A DNA stretch of 64,000 nucleotides from an uncultured Collinsella sp. (GCA_900541125.1 UQIK01000002.1:62001-126000); one strand, 5' to 3'; numbered from the stretch's first letter, positions 16,759 through 24,494 are shown. Notes: generated from the sequence alone by a model not told the origin. Made by a program: numbers and translations.

Positions 16759-17113
16759 CTTCCACCACCACCGCCCCGCAGACCGGGCATGAGTACCAGT
16801 CGACTGGGAACGCCTCGGAGGTCACGACGAGCACACCGTCCGGCCTGTCGCCGGGCACCAGCACGCGGCACCCGCACTCTGAGCACTTGAATGATTCCTT
16901 GGTGTAGTCGGCGACGTTGTGACATGTCGGACGGTCGATTAGGTCTGCAAGGGCCGCGTACGTCTCGTTCTCAACCTCGTGAATGAACTTGCCGTCCACC
17001 TCGACGCCGATTGAGTTTGCAATCACGTCGAGTGAATCAACGTGGCGGTATGCCCCGGTCGATGCTTCGCGCAACTCAGCCACCGCTCGCTTGCGCTCCT
17101 CGTCGTTAATCAT
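16745..17113 (-). CDS. Small zinc-ribbon phage protein, paralogue family member
   Basis: 122 residues: an N-terminal helix MINDEERKRAVAELREAS, a middle acidic part (YAALADLIDRPTCHN) and a zinc ribbon (CSECGCRV, SCPVCGAV). It resembles 16146-16490 in order of parts. The start overlaps the 17106 gene stop in the same GATGATTA context. Confidence 0.65.
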   Translation of the reverse strand: MINDEERKRAVAELREASTGAYRHVDSLDVIANSIGVEVDGKFIHEVENETYAALADLIDRPTCHNVADYTKESFKCSECGCRVLVPGDRPDGVLVVTSEAFPVDWYSCPVCGAVVVEDEAY

Positions 17114-17306
17114 CGTCTCCCCCTTCCGGGTCAATGAGATCAGCGAGCTTATCGAGGACAACATCGAAGTCATGGTAGTCCTCGAAGCCGACCACCACCT
17201 CGGCAAGCTCGTCGAAGAACTGCTCCTTGTACTGGATGGAGTGGCCGATAGTCAGGTGTCGCAGGTTCTCAGCCATCTCGCGTCGCTCTTCGCTAGTGAA
17301 TGTCAT
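17106..17306 (-). CDS. Small phage protein, paralogue family member without zinc ribbon
   Basis: 66 residues (MTFTSEERREMAENLRHLT...) with the family N-terminal helix and the acidic LADLIDPEGGDDD end, but lacking the zinc ribbon of its two downstream relatives. Its ATG lies inside the last codons of the upstream gene. Confidence 0.6.
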   Translation of the reverse strand: MTFTSEERREMAENLRHLTIGHSIQYKEQFFDELAEVVVGFEDYHDFDVVLDKLADLIDPEGGDDD

Positions 17307-17802
17307 CGAAACCAGCTCCAAACATACAGTCGTAGTCGCACTCCCAGGTCTCTCCGTCGCGGCTCATGGTCGCCCCATACCTCGGAGTACCGCCGGTATC
17401 GTCGCCCCAGAAGTGGAAGTGCCATCCAAGGAAGTCGAACTCCTCGTCGTACTCGTCTGCGGCGTACCTCGTGTCGCCGTACTCCTTGTAACCGTCCCAC
17501 CCGAACTTGCGGGAAAGGTCATCGAACGTGTATATGGTCGGCTTGTCCTCGCCGTCCTCCCACTCGTAGACCTCCGGCCAACCCTGCTTGTAGCACCCGA
17601 CGCGGACATTGCCGTCGCCCATGACTCCATGGTGCGAGAACTCGAACCACTCGAATCCGTCATGGTGCTTCATGATGTTCGCGTACACGCGGAGTCCAGT
17701 AGGCAGGGAACCCTCGTCGGTGTCGTATACGCCTACGTCCTCCTTGTCGGTTCTGCGCTCGCCGTTGAGGTACACGAACGCGCCGTAGTCGCTGTATGCC
17801 AT
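17293..17802 (-). CDS. Phage protein of unknown function
   Basis: A 169-residue, aromatic- and Asp-rich protein (many W, Y, F, G; e.g. FLGWHFHFWGDDTGG). Perfect AAGGAGG ribosome site six bases before the ATG. No domain recognised. It looks globular and cytoplasmic. Confidence 0.6.
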   Translation of the reverse strand: MAYSDYGAFVYLNGERRTDKEDVGVYDTDEGSLPTGLRVYANIMKHHDGFEWFEFSHHGVMGDGNVRVGCYKQGWPEVYEWEDGEDKPTIYTFDDLSRKFGWDGYKEYGDTRYAADEYDEEFDFLGWHFHFWGDDTGGTPRYGATMSRDGETWECDYDCMFGAGFDDIH

Positions 17803-17804
17803 GG

Positions 17805-17852
17805 CTATACCTCCTTCGCCGCCGCCTCGCGGCGCTTTTCATCGGTAATCAT
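17805..17852 (-). CDS. 15-codon mini-ORF, remnant of the paralogue family
   Basis: ATG overlaps the upstream stop (ATGA) and encodes MITDEKRREAAAKEV before a TAG. This is the N-terminal signature shared by the genes at 16490, 17113 and 17306, cut short. Its last codons, AAG GAG GTA, are the ribosome site of the next gene, three bases before its ATG. It is probably a truncated copy kept as a coupling/ribosome-loading sequence. Confidence 0.5.
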   Translation of the reverse strand: MITDEKRREAAAKEV

Positions 17853-18118
17853 TCGTCCACCTTGGATATGGCCAGCGCCACGTATTTCTGGGCAAGGCCC
17901 TCGAAGTCGTCGAGGATGTAGTCGATTCGGTAGACTTCACCGTTGAGCGGATGCCTGGCTGCTTCCCCGACGGCGTAGCCTTCGTTCGTGACAACGTCGA
18001 ATACGATCTCATCGCCGACCTTGTAACCCCGGTCGTTCTTGCGAATCTCGAACGTCTTGGTGCCGTTCAGGACGGCGTCGGCGTATTGCTCTTGAATCTT
18101 GAGCCTGTGCGTCGCCAT
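17849..18118 (-). CDS. DUF3850 / ASCH-like protein
   Basis: 89 residues with the DUF3850 pattern: an N-terminal LKIQEQYADAVLNGTKTFEIRKNDRGYKVGDEIVF, then a strand-rich end (YILDDFEGLAQKYVALAIS). This fold belongs to the ASCH/PUA-like group of RNA-binding proteins and is common in phage early regions, where its role is not settled. The ATG overlaps the upstream stop. Confidence 0.82.
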   Translation of the reverse strand: MATHRLKIQEQYADAVLNGTKTFEIRKNDRGYKVGDEIVFDVVTNEGYAVGEAARHPLNGEVYRIDYILDDFEGLAQKYVALAISKVDE

Positions 18119-18519
18119 CAGGCCTCACCCCTCAGCTTGCGGATGCGGGTGAGAATGTCGCGCATGGCAACCCTTTCGCAGGTTCCGCCTTTGTCGGCGA
18201 TGCACGATGAGCAGTTGCACGCACTCATGCCAAAATAGGCGCAGGCTTCGTAATTCAGCGCGTCCGCGCCCCTGCCCAAGTCCTCTTCCAGCTCCTCCCA
18301 AGTGTCGGGCGATTCCGGTGGCGTGAGGTAGAAGGAGCTGCAATAGTCGTATCGGCAATCCATGAACACGACGCCCCACTTTAGGCCGGGTATCGTCTGT
18401 ACCACAGAATAGGTAAAGCGGTTGACCTTAAAACACTTGCCGTCCTCGTTGTACAAGATCTTGGTGTCCAGCGGAATCTCGCGGCCCTCGGCATCTTTTG
18501 GTAACTCGATATTCGCCAT
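18118..18519 (-). CDS. Conserved small Cys-containing phage protein
   Basis: 133 residues from MANIELPKDAEG; the start at 18519 is chosen for its AGGTG ribosome site. A beta-rich N-terminal half is followed by TPPESPDTWEELEEDLGRGA and a Cys group (CAYFGMSACNCSSC, then GGTCERVAM). This N-beta/C-Cys layout recurs in phage proteins of gut bacteria. Function unknown. Confidence 0.6.
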   Translation of the reverse strand: MANIELPKDAEGREIPLDTKILYNEDGKCFKVNRFTYSVVQTIPGLKWGVVFMDCRYDYCSSFYLTPPESPDTWEELEEDLGRGADALNYEACAYFGMSACNCSSCIADKGGTCERVAMRDILTRIRKLRGEA

Positions 18520-18524
18520 TGCTA

Positions 18525-18734
18525 TCACCTATCTAGCCCCAGCAGCACAAAGGATGAGTCGCGGTAGATGAGGATGCTGCCGCGAACCTTCACGGTTATT
18601 AGTTTCCCAAGGCTGCACATCCTGTAGACGGTCCTCAGGCTCACGTTGAAAGCCTCGGCCCATTCGTTGGGCGTTGCATACTCGGGGATCATGGATGGGG
18701 TCACGCCCTTTGGCATTTCGATAATTGCCATCAT
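18525..18734 (-). CDS. Excisionase-like / MerR-type HTH protein
   Basis: 69 residues with a single winged-helix domain of the excisionase/HTH_17 kind: TPNEWAEAFNVSLRTVYRMCSLGKLITVKVRGSILIYRDS. It could be the excisionase helping the serine integrase, or a regulator. It lies far from the integrase. TTG/GTG starts are not needed; ATG ATG at 18732 has CGGCGGGAGGGATG upstream. Confidence 0.65.
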   Translation of the reverse strand: MMAIIEMPKGVTPSMIPEYATPNEWAEAFNVSLRTVYRMCSLGKLITVKVRGSILIYRDSSFVLLGLDR

Positions 18735-18967
18735 CCCTCCCTCGGCGGCAGGCCGACATAATCCGCTATGTCCGCCACGCGCCTGTCGTACTCGGCTGCT
18801 ATCTCGTCGTCCAGGTTCGGGCCGACCTGATTCCAGAGCCACATGCTCACGCCCTCGAGGAACCCGACGGCGCGCGTGGCCTTGGCGTGTGCGCTCACTG
18901 CCGAGCGCGCGGCACTGTCCTCGAGCATCTTCCTGACCGGCTCGATGATTTCCGGGTGGTCGCTCAT
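18731..18967 (-). CDS. Small phage protein, unknown
   Basis: 78 residues, helical (MSDHPEIIEPVRKMLEDSAARSAVSAHAKATRAVGFLEG...). The start overlaps the upstream stop by four bases (ATGA). No function recognised. Confidence 0.6.
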   Translation of the reverse strand: MSDHPEIIEPVRKMLEDSAARSAVSAHAKATRAVGFLEGVSMWLWNQVGPNLDDEIAAEYDRRVADIADYVGLPPREG

Positions 18968-19161
18968 CGCGCCTCCCAGTAGTTACATACGGCCTCCGCC
19001 TGCGTCCTGTGCACGAACTCGGGCCTGCGCCCGCACTCGCACTCCGTGCGCTCCACGCCGTGGACGGTGCGCAGCACCGTCGCGCAGCAGTGCAGGCAGT
19101 TCTCGCAGCGCTCCTCCCGGAGTCCGTCCGCATAGATGTCCGGCCTCTCGTTCCCCGTCAT
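18964..19161 (-). CDS. Small Cys-rich phage protein
   Basis: 65 residues with CENCLHCC and CECG motifs that look like a metal-binding knuckle. The ATG at 19159-19161 overlaps the upstream stop. It continues the chain of coupled Cys-rich genes. Function unknown. Confidence 0.6.
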   Translation of the reverse strand: MTGNERPDIYADGLREERCENCLHCCATVLRTVHGVERTECECGRRPEFVHRTQAEAVCNYWEAR

Positions 19162-19382
19162 CTGTATCCCCTCTTCCCGTACCTTCCGTCGTTCACCATG
19201 TTCCTTACGTGGCGCCGCATGTCCTGCGCCGCCTGGTCTCCCTCGGGCGGCAGCTTCCGCCCGCTCGCGCACTCGACGCAGTGGACGCGCCAGCCGCCGC
19301 GGTAGCGCTCGAAGTGCCCGAACCCGGGAGGCGTCCACCTGCCGCACTCGCGGCAGTAGCCGCCGTAGACGTTCCTAGCCAT
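19158..19382 (-). CDS. Small zinc-ribbon phage protein
   Basis: 74 residues: YCRECGRW and HCVECASG form a treble-clef or ribbon-type zinc site, followed by a basic helical end (MRRHVRNMVNDGRYGKRGYR). Likely to bind nucleic acid. Function unknown. Confidence 0.62.
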   Translation of the reverse strand: MARNVYGGYCRECGRWTPPGFGHFERYRGGWRVHCVECASGRKLPPEGDQAAQDMRRHVRNMVNDGRYGKRGYR

Positions 19383-19785
19383 TCCCCTGCTCCTTCCTGT
19401 AGACGTCGCGGGCCATCGCCTCCGCGAGCTCGCGCATGTCGGTCACCTCGGCGCACTCCGCGCCGAAGAACATGCCGAGCTCGCCCCTCTTGTGCCTGTC
19501 GCACCGGTACGCCCGGCAGATCTCGGGCCTAGCGGCGTAGACCGCGCACTCGCGCCCGTCCGTCAGGTACGGGCACAGCAGGTCGCACTCCGCCCTGGGC
19601 TCGGCGGGCTCGATTCCGTTCCGGCGCACGTACGCCTCGAGGCGCACCCGGTCGAACGGGCTCACGGGCAGGAAGCGCGAGCAGCACTCGCCGCAGCCCC
19701 TGCAGTCGCCCGTGTAGAGGTCGGTCACCTCGTCGCTCTGGAGCCCGGCGTGGATGGCCGCGGCGACGGCCCTCTCGCCATTCAT
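19375..19785 (-). CDS. YkgJ-type cysteine cluster protein
   Basis: 136 residues with the zinc/iron-chelating cluster of the YkgJ family: CRGCGECCSRFLPVSPFDRVRLEAY, then CDLLCPYL, then CAVYAARPEICRAYRC. Homologues are found in bacteria and phages and are thought to bind a metal or cluster; the biochemical role is unknown. Overlaps the zinc-ribbon gene downstream by eight bases. Confidence 0.8.
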   Translation of the reverse strand: MNGERAVAAAIHAGLQSDEVTDLYTGDCRGCGECCSRFLPVSPFDRVRLEAYVRRNGIEPAEPRAECDLLCPYLTDGRECAVYAARPEICRAYRCDRHKRGELGMFFGAECAEVTDMRELAEAMARDVYRKEQGNG

Positions 19786-19822
19786 CGGCCTGCCCCTTCG
19801 CCCCTGCCGTGGGCGGCGGCCC

Positions 19823-20233
19823 CTACTTGGAACATCCGGCCACCTTCTCGTCGTAGATCTTCTTGAGGTCCCGGCGCATGAACCGGGTGAACTCCTCCTC
19901 GCCGACGTCGTCCGCCAGCGCCACATATCGCATCGCATCGTGGCACCATTCGTCGAAGCCGAGCAACCTTCCGCTGAACGCGCTCTTGACGTCCGTGACC
20001 TCGGCGTAGGTGAAGCGGGTCAGCATCTCCTCGCGCATGACCCCGTCCGCGAGCGCCTCGACGGGCGTCTTGGGCCGGTTGATGATCTGTCGGTAGCCGT
20101 TGGCCCTCTTTGTCATGGCGTCGAGCTGCTTGGCCAGCTTGTTGTTCTCGGCCACGAGGCGCTCGTTGCGGCGCTGCTCGTAGTCGAGCTCGGCGAGCAC
20201 GTACTGCTCGCAGTTGGTGATCTCCATCGTCAT
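19823..20233 (-). CDS. Coiled-coil phage protein, unknown
   Basis: 136 residues. Residues ~8-45 are a charged coiled coil (LAELDYEQRRNERLVAENNKL) and the C-terminal half is compact and acidic. The ATG overlaps the upstream stop (ATGA); a second ATG two codons later is also possible. Function unknown. Confidence 0.6.
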   Translation of the reverse strand: MTMEITNCEQYVLAELDYEQRRNERLVAENNKLAKQLDAMTKRANGYRQIINRPKTPVEALADGVMREEMLTRFTYAEVTDVKSAFSGRLLGFDEWCHDAMRYVALADDVGEEEFTRFMRRDLKKIYDEKVAGCSK

Positions 20234-20682
20234 TTCACCTCTCGGATGATCTCGTTGCCGTATCTGTCGGTCACCAGCCAGTAGCCGAACTCGTAGAGGT
20301 CGGGGCTGTGCGGCGGATACTCCCTGAGCAGCGTGCCGGACCACCATGCCTCCTCGGCCGCCCCGGTGCGCCATACCCACTCGGCCCTGAGGCCGCCGTC
20401 GTGGAACTTCCCGTGGCACCCGGTCGTGCCGGAGCCGCACAGGGCGAACAGCGGGCTGCGCAGCTCCCACACCCCGTTTGTCGTGACGAGCCTGAACGTC
20501 TTTCCCCACGACCTGCGGGCGACGTGGTGGCAGTTGGAGGCGCGCCTGCCGCACACCGCGCACCGGGCCTGCGTCGGCTCGTATGCCGTGTCGTGCGTGT
20601 ACCTCGCCCCGAGGTGGGGCTTGCCGTACAGCTCGGCGCGCTCCTTCGGCCATCCCCTCAGCAGGCCCGCGTCGAGGATCAT
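20230..20682 (-). CDS. Putative HNH-type nuclease
   Basis: 150 residues with a Cys/His pattern like phage recombination HNH proteins: CAVCGRRASNCHHV (41-54) and LCGSGTTGCHGKFHDGG (81-97), together a zinc site and a His metal finger. The gene is next to the replication/recombination block. It could process branched DNA. Confidence 0.65.
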   Translation of the reverse strand: MILDAGLLRGWPKERAELYGKPHLGARYTHDTAYEPTQARCAVCGRRASNCHHVARRSWGKTFRLVTTNGVWELRSPLFALCGSGTTGCHGKFHDGGLRAEWVWRTGAAEEAWWSGTLLREYPPHSPDLYEFGYWLVTDRYGNEIIREVK

Positions 20683-21548
20683 GAGAGCCTCCTCTCGCAC
20701 GCGGCGCGGGCGGCCAGCAGCCTCTGCGCGTCCTGGTACAGCCCGAACCGGTCCCTGCTCGCGGTCGTGCCCCGCGGGGCCTCGACCTTGGCCGGGTCGA
20801 TGCCCGGGTGCTCGGACGCCCACCGGCGCTCCTGCTCGGCCAGCGCCTCCTCGGGCGTCCTGGTCGGCCTGAACGTCGCGGCCTCGACCTCCGAGGCGGT
20901 GGGCTTGCCGCGGCTCCGGGCCTCGGCGTCGAGCTCGCGCTGGCGGCGGTGCCACTGCCGGGCCTGCGGCTGCCAGTCTGAGATCGGCATGCCGTTGGAC
21001 TTGCGCCAGCCCTGCGACGCGTAGAAGTCGAAGAACGCCTGCGGGTCGCCGTTCAGGCAGTTGGCCCCGAAGTACGCGGCGACCTCCTCGGCGGTCGGCG
21101 GCTCGAAGCCCTCGGGCGCGGCGCACGCGTCCGCACTGCCCTGCACTGGAATGGCCTGGTTTGGTATGGACTGGTATGGATTGGTATATAAGGAGGGGTT
21201 TTCAGGTTCCGAAACCCCCGTTTCGGTAGTTTCCGAAACCCCGAAACCCCCGTTTCCGTTTTCCGAAACCCCCGTTTCCGAGGTTTCCGTATCCTCCGAA
21301 ACCCCCGTTTCGCACTTGGAGTCCTTGCGCGGCCTGCCGCCCTTGTTCTTGTTGCGGGCGGCGAGGCTGTTGTCGATGTCCTCTCGCAGGCTCTCGAACA
21401 CGGCGGAAAGCGCCCAGTCGGCGAACTCCGGCTCGATACCGTTGGTGCCGTACTGGATGATGGCCCAGCACAGCTCCCCGCGCGGCCCCTCCGGCACGCG
21501 CTCGAGGGCGGCGGTGAGCTTCGGGAACCACGTGAACTTGCTCGCCAT
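20679..21548 (-). CDS. Phage replication initiator-like protein (DUF6291-like N-terminus)
   Basis: 289 residues. The N-terminal ~65 (MASKFTWFPKL... GELCWAIIQYGTNGIEPEF... REDIDNSLAARNKNKGGRPRK) match the DUF6291 type seen in phage replication regions. The middle is a low-complexity linker encoded by repeated DNA (ETGVSE copies). Residues ~150-215 look like a replisome-organiser end (FFDFYASQGWRKSNG-type, with ISDWQPQARQW). It is directly downstream of ssb. Initiator function is inferred from the layout and the iteron-like repeats inside the gene. Confidence 0.65.
   Translation of the reverse strand: MASKFTWFPKLTAALERVPEGPRGELCWAIIQYGTNGIEPEFADWALSAVFESLREDIDNSLAARNKNKGGRPRKDSKCETGVSEDTETSETGVSENGNGGFGVSETTETGVSEPENPSLYTNPYQSIPNQAIPVQGSADACAAPEGFEPPTAEEVAAYFGANCLNGDPQAFFDFYASQGWRKSNGMPISDWQPQARQWHRRQRELDAEARSRGKPTASEVEAATFRPTRTPEEALAEQERRWASEHPGIDPAKVEAPRGTTASRDRFGLYQDAQRLLAARAACERRLS
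21147..21311 (-). repeat. Iteron-like repeats inside the replication gene; candidate origin
   Basis: CCGAAACCCCCGTTTC, itself an inverted repeat around CCCC, occurs exactly at 21209-21224, 21241-21256, 21263-21278 and 21296-21311; starts are 32, 22 and 33 bases apart, near whole helical turns. Beside them, 21147-21190 has a TGGNN pentamer repeated about seven times ending in TATATAAGG. Iterons within an initiator gene, next to an easily melted stretch, are the lambda-O style of phage origin. Confidence 0.6.
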
Positions 21549-21658
21549 CAGAACCACCCCCAGAGAAGCGAAGAGAAGAACAGGAAACCCGCGGAGAAGG
21601 AGGCGGCGAAAAGGGCCGCCTCCCAGTGGTCGCGGAAGATGTCGGGTACGTGCCCCAT
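21548..21658 (-). CDS. Small membrane protein coupled to ssb
   Basis: A 36-residue ORF (MGHVPDIFRDHWEAALFAAS...) ending in a hydrophobic helix rich in Phe. The ATG shares its A with the ssb stop (TGATGG) and its own stop overlaps the next start, so it is locked into the coupled chain. Function unknown; too small for family calls. Confidence 0.5.
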   Translation of the reverse strand: MGHVPDIFRDHWEAALFAASFSAGFLFFSSLLWGWF

Positions 21659-22260
21659 CAGAACGGGATGTCCTCGTCGTACACGTCCAGCTGCTGCTGG
21701 GCGGGTGCCGGCTGCTGCGGTGCCGGCTGCGGCGCGGCCTGCGGTGCCTGCTGGGGCCGCTGCGGTGCCTGCTGCGGGGCCTGCTGGTAGGCCTGCTGGG
21801 CGTTCCACTGCGGCGCGGGCTGCTGGGACGCCGGCTGCGGTGCATATGCCCGCGGTGCCTGCTGGGGCGCGTACTGCTGCTGGTATCCCTGCGGCGCGTA
21901 CTGCTGCGGGGCCTGCTGGCCGTTGAGGTTCTGGCTCATGAGGACGACCTCGTCGGGGATGATCTCGACCTTCGAGCGCCTGCCGCCACCGTTCTTGTCC
22001 TCCCAGGAGCTGTAGCGCAGCTTCCCCTCGATGGCGACCTTCATGCCCTTGCGCAGGATGCGCGAGAGCGCCTCGGCGCGGTTGCCGAACATGGTGCAGT
22101 CGATGAAGTTCGGGTAGTCCTCCCACTCCCCCGTCTGCTGGTTGCGGCGGCGGTCGTTGACGGCCACGCCGAAGCCAAGCACCTGAGTGCCGCCCGGCGT
22201 GGCGCGCAGCTCGGGGTCTCGGGTCAGGTTGCCCGACACGACCACTCTGTTGATGCTCAT
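21658..22260 (-). CDS. ssb: Single-stranded DNA-binding protein
   Basis: 200 residues. An OB-fold domain occupies residues 1-110 (MSINRVVVSGNLTRDPELR... NFIDCTMFGNRAEAL). A long Gln/Pro/Ala tail follows, and the end is the acidic DEDIPF tip that recruits partner proteins. It protects ssDNA in phage replication and recombination alongside Erf. The ATG overlaps the upstream stop (ATGA). Confidence 0.95.
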   Translation of the reverse strand: MSINRVVVSGNLTRDPELRATPGGTQVLGFGVAVNDRRRNQQTGEWEDYPNFIDCTMFGNRAEALSRILRKGMKVAIEGKLRYSSWEDKNGGGRRSKVEIIPDEVVLMSQNLNGQQAPQQYAPQGYQQQYAPQQAPRAYAPQPASQQPAPQWNAQQAYQQAPQQAPQRPQQAPQAAPQPAPQQPAPAQQQLDVYDEDIPF

Positions 22261-22604
22261 CTGTATGTCTCCTCTCCGCCGCTTGTCCATGTCCTCTGGA
22301 TGTCGGCGTCCACTGTCTTGATTCGCAGCTTGAGGGCCATGATCGCCTCGCTCGATGCCTTGTAGAGAGCTTCGGCGCAGTCGCGCAGCTGCTTCTTCTC
22401 GGCTATCTCCTCGCGCCCCCGGCACAGGTCGCCGATGATGGTCACCGGCGTGCCCTTGGAGCGCTCCTCGAGGATTGCGATGCGCAGGGCCTTGCGGTAG
22501 TCCGCCTCATTCTCGGCGTACTGCTGGCCCGTCCGCCTGAGCGTGTCCAGCTCCGCCATGAGGCGCTCGAACAGCTCCTCGCGCTGCGCGTACATGTCCT
22601 GCAT
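22257..22604 (-). CDS. Phage protein upstream of ssb, unknown
   Basis: 115 residues, mostly helical and charged (MQDMYAQREELFERLMAELDTLRRTG...). Located between erf and ssb, so probably part of the recombination module; no domain recognised. Confidence 0.6.
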   Translation of the reverse strand: MQDMYAQREELFERLMAELDTLRRTGQQYAENEADYRKALRIAILEERSKGTPVTIIGDLCRGREEIAEKKQLRDCAEALYKASSEAIMALKLRIKTVDADIQRTWTSGGEETYR

Positions 22605-22607
22605 GGC

Positions 22608-23165
22608 CTACAGGACGCGCCACGTAGGCGTGGCGCAGCAGCCGGGGCGCCTCTTGAACTCCTCGTACTGCTCTTTCGACTCGAAGGTGTAGGCCGTGCC
22701 GCAGGCCTTGCACTTCGCCGTGAAGCCGCCGCTCTCGGGCGGTTCCTTCTCGGGCCTGTCCGACAGCGCGTCCGGGTCGCTCTGCCCGTCGATGGCGAAC
22801 AGGCCGCAGAGCGCGTACTTGCGCGCGTAGCTCGACGCCATCCCGGTCACCTGCGCGTCGTCGGAACCGCTCTTGTGCTCCGCCTCGCGGGCGTAGGCCT
22901 TGAACTCCCTCGTATCGCCGTGCCCGTCATCGAAGAACAGCGTGCACGTCGCCTCGACGTAGTAGCGCTCGCCCACCTTGCAGATGCCGTCCTGGAGCGT
23001 GAACGCCACGCCCGCCTCCTTGCAGGGCTCCTTGAGCGCGGCGACGATGTCCTCGAACGAGCGGTAGCTGAACTTCCCGAATGCGTTGTAGCGCGCCTTG
23101 GGGACTGTCACGGAGCGCTGCACCTTGGCTATCGCCTGGGAGAGCGTCATCTCCTCGTCGGCCAT
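22608..23165 (-). CDS. erf: Erf-family single-strand annealing recombinase
   Basis: 185 residues with the Erf pattern: AIAKVQRSVTVPKARYNAFGKFSYRSFEDIVAALKEPCKEAGVAFTL, then ATCTLFFDDGHGDTREF and the helical QVTGMASSYARKYALCGLFAIDGQSDPD. A C-terminal CKACGTAYTF...RPGCC zinc ribbon is an extra. Erf anneals homologous ssDNA during phage genome circularisation and repair. It sits between DUF1351 and ssb genes, as in other phages. Confidence 0.92.
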   Translation of the reverse strand: MADEEMTLSQAIAKVQRSVTVPKARYNAFGKFSYRSFEDIVAALKEPCKEAGVAFTLQDGICKVGERYYVEATCTLFFDDGHGDTREFKAYAREAEHKSGSDDAQVTGMASSYARKYALCGLFAIDGQSDPDALSDRPEKEPPESGGFTAKCKACGTAYTFESKEQYEEFKRRPGCCATPTWRVL

Positions 23166-24059
23166 CTAGCACACCCCCTTGCACTTGATGGTGCCGGTGA
23201 TGCCGCGCTCGCGCAGCGCCGCGGCGAGCAGCTCCATCTGCGAGCGGGTAGCGGACGGGATCTCGACCGTCCACGCGCAGGACGGCTCGGGGCGCACCGC
23301 GACGGCGGGTTCCGTCTGGCGCCTCGGCGCGGGACGCGGCGCGGGCTTGGACTCGACCGCCTCGCGCATGGCGGCGATGCGGGCGTCCTCCTCGTCGGCG
23401 GCGCGGGCGGCGTTGAGCGCCGAGCCCAGGTCGAGTGTGCGGAACAGCTCGCGCTCGGCGACCTCGTAGTGGGCCATGGAGTCGCGCTGCGCCTTGAGCG
23501 TGTCCCAGTCGCGCGCGACGGCGGAGACCTTCTCCTCGAGGGCCTTCTTCGCCTTGACCTCGCCGAAGGACTTGTTGAGCCACTTGTCGTCGTGCAGGCG
23601 CTCGTAGGGCACGACCGGCGCGAGGAGTTCGGCGAACTCCCTGTAGTGGGCCTCGAGCGCGGCCCTCGCCCCCGCCCTGCGCCTCTCCTCCGCCTCGTCG
23701 AGCTGCGCCTTGATGCCGTCCGACGCGCCGTCGATGATGGACGTGATCTCCTTGCAGCGCTTCTCGAAGGCGGCGAGCGGCTTGTTGTACTCGCGATTCA
23801 CGGCCTTCCGGCGCTCCTCTATCTCGGACTTGAGCCCGTTGAGGTAGGAGCGGTCGTTCTTGGCCTCCTTGATCTTGTCGGCCTTGGTGAGGTCGTAGGT
23901 CGCGCCCTTGTAGAGCTCGACGGTCTTGCGCACGCGCTTCTCGAGGGCGTCGAAGTTCGCCTCGATTGACGAGGGCGCGTAGGTCACGATGAGCGACGAC
24001 GCCTCCTGCTCCTCGATGACCTCAGCCACGACCTCCTCGGCCTTACTCTCCTCTGCCAT
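23166..24059 (-). CDS. DUF1351-family recombination-associated protein
   Basis: 297 residues from the ATG at 24057-24059. It begins acidic, then YAPSSIEANFDALEKRVRKTVELYKGATYDLT and SYLNGLKSEIEERRKAVNREYNKPLAAFEKRCKEI, a long coiled coil typical of DUF1351. The C-terminal ~50 residues form a separate small domain (WTVEIPSATRSQMELLAAALRERGITGTIKCKGVC). The family is regularly encoded directly before Erf-type or other annealing proteins; its exact role is unknown. Confidence 0.85.
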   Translation of the reverse strand: MAEESKAEEVVAEVIEEQEASSLIVTYAPSSIEANFDALEKRVRKTVELYKGATYDLTKADKIKEAKNDRSYLNGLKSEIEERRKAVNREYNKPLAAFEKRCKEITSIIDGASDGIKAQLDEAEERRRAGARAALEAHYREFAELLAPVVPYERLHDDKWLNKSFGEVKAKKALEEKVSAVARDWDTLKAQRDSMAHYEVAERELFRTLDLGSALNAARAADEEDARIAAMREAVESKPAPRPAPRRQTEPAVAVRPEPSCAWTVEIPSATRSQMELLAAALRERGITGTIKCKGVC

Positions 24060-24280
24060 TACCTGACCTCCTCGTTGAGCATGTCGTTGTACTTCTTCTC
24101 GGTTATCGCCTCGTCGATGACGGCGGCGTGCTCGACAATCCACTTGGCCAGCCTCTCGCGCGCGTCCAAGAACCTGTCGAACGCCTCGTCGGACTTGGTT
24201 ATGCCATAGATGGTGAGCATCGCCTGCTCCTCCGTGGCGAGCTCGGCCAGCTCGGCGAGCATCCCCTTGTAGTCGGCCAT
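24059..24280 (-). CDS. Small helical phage protein, unknown
   Basis: 73 residues (MADYKGMLAELAELATEEQAMLT...), two to three helices. The ATG shares a base with the upstream stop (TGATGG). No family recognised. Confidence 0.6.
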   Translation of the reverse strand: MADYKGMLAELAELATEEQAMLTIYGITKSDEAFDRFLDARERLAKWIVEHAAVIDEAITEKKYNDMLNEEVR

Positions 24281-24492
24281 CACTCGGTCACCTCCCCGTC
24301 GTGGCTAACGAACAGGATCTGGGGCTGCTTGCTCTGGATGGACAGCCAGACCTCCTCGCCGCTCTTGCGGATGGCGTCGAACGCCGCGCTGTCCTCCGTG
24401 TCGACCTCGAACTGAAGGACGGCGACGCCGCCCTTCACGGTGGCCTGCTTGAACTTGGCCTCGATCTCCACCGGGATGTTTGTGCTCTCCAT
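24280..24492 (-). CDS. Small beta-rich phage protein, unknown
   Basis: 70 residues (MESTNIPVEIEAKFKQATVKGGVAVLQFEVDTED...) with alternating strands. It resembles small proteins of phage early regions, without a function I can name. Its ATG at 24490-24492 follows AGGAGGAATAGCA. Confidence 0.6.
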   Translation of the reverse strand: MESTNIPVEIEAKFKQATVKGGVAVLQFEVDTEDSAAFDAIRKSGEEVWLSIQSKQPQILFVSHDGEVTE

Positions 24493-24494
24493 TG

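Noticed and set aside
21147..21311. Short regularly spaced repeats considered as CRISPR
   Set aside because: Units are 16 bases, spacers are 6-17 bases, the repeats lie inside a coding frame, and no cas gene is present.
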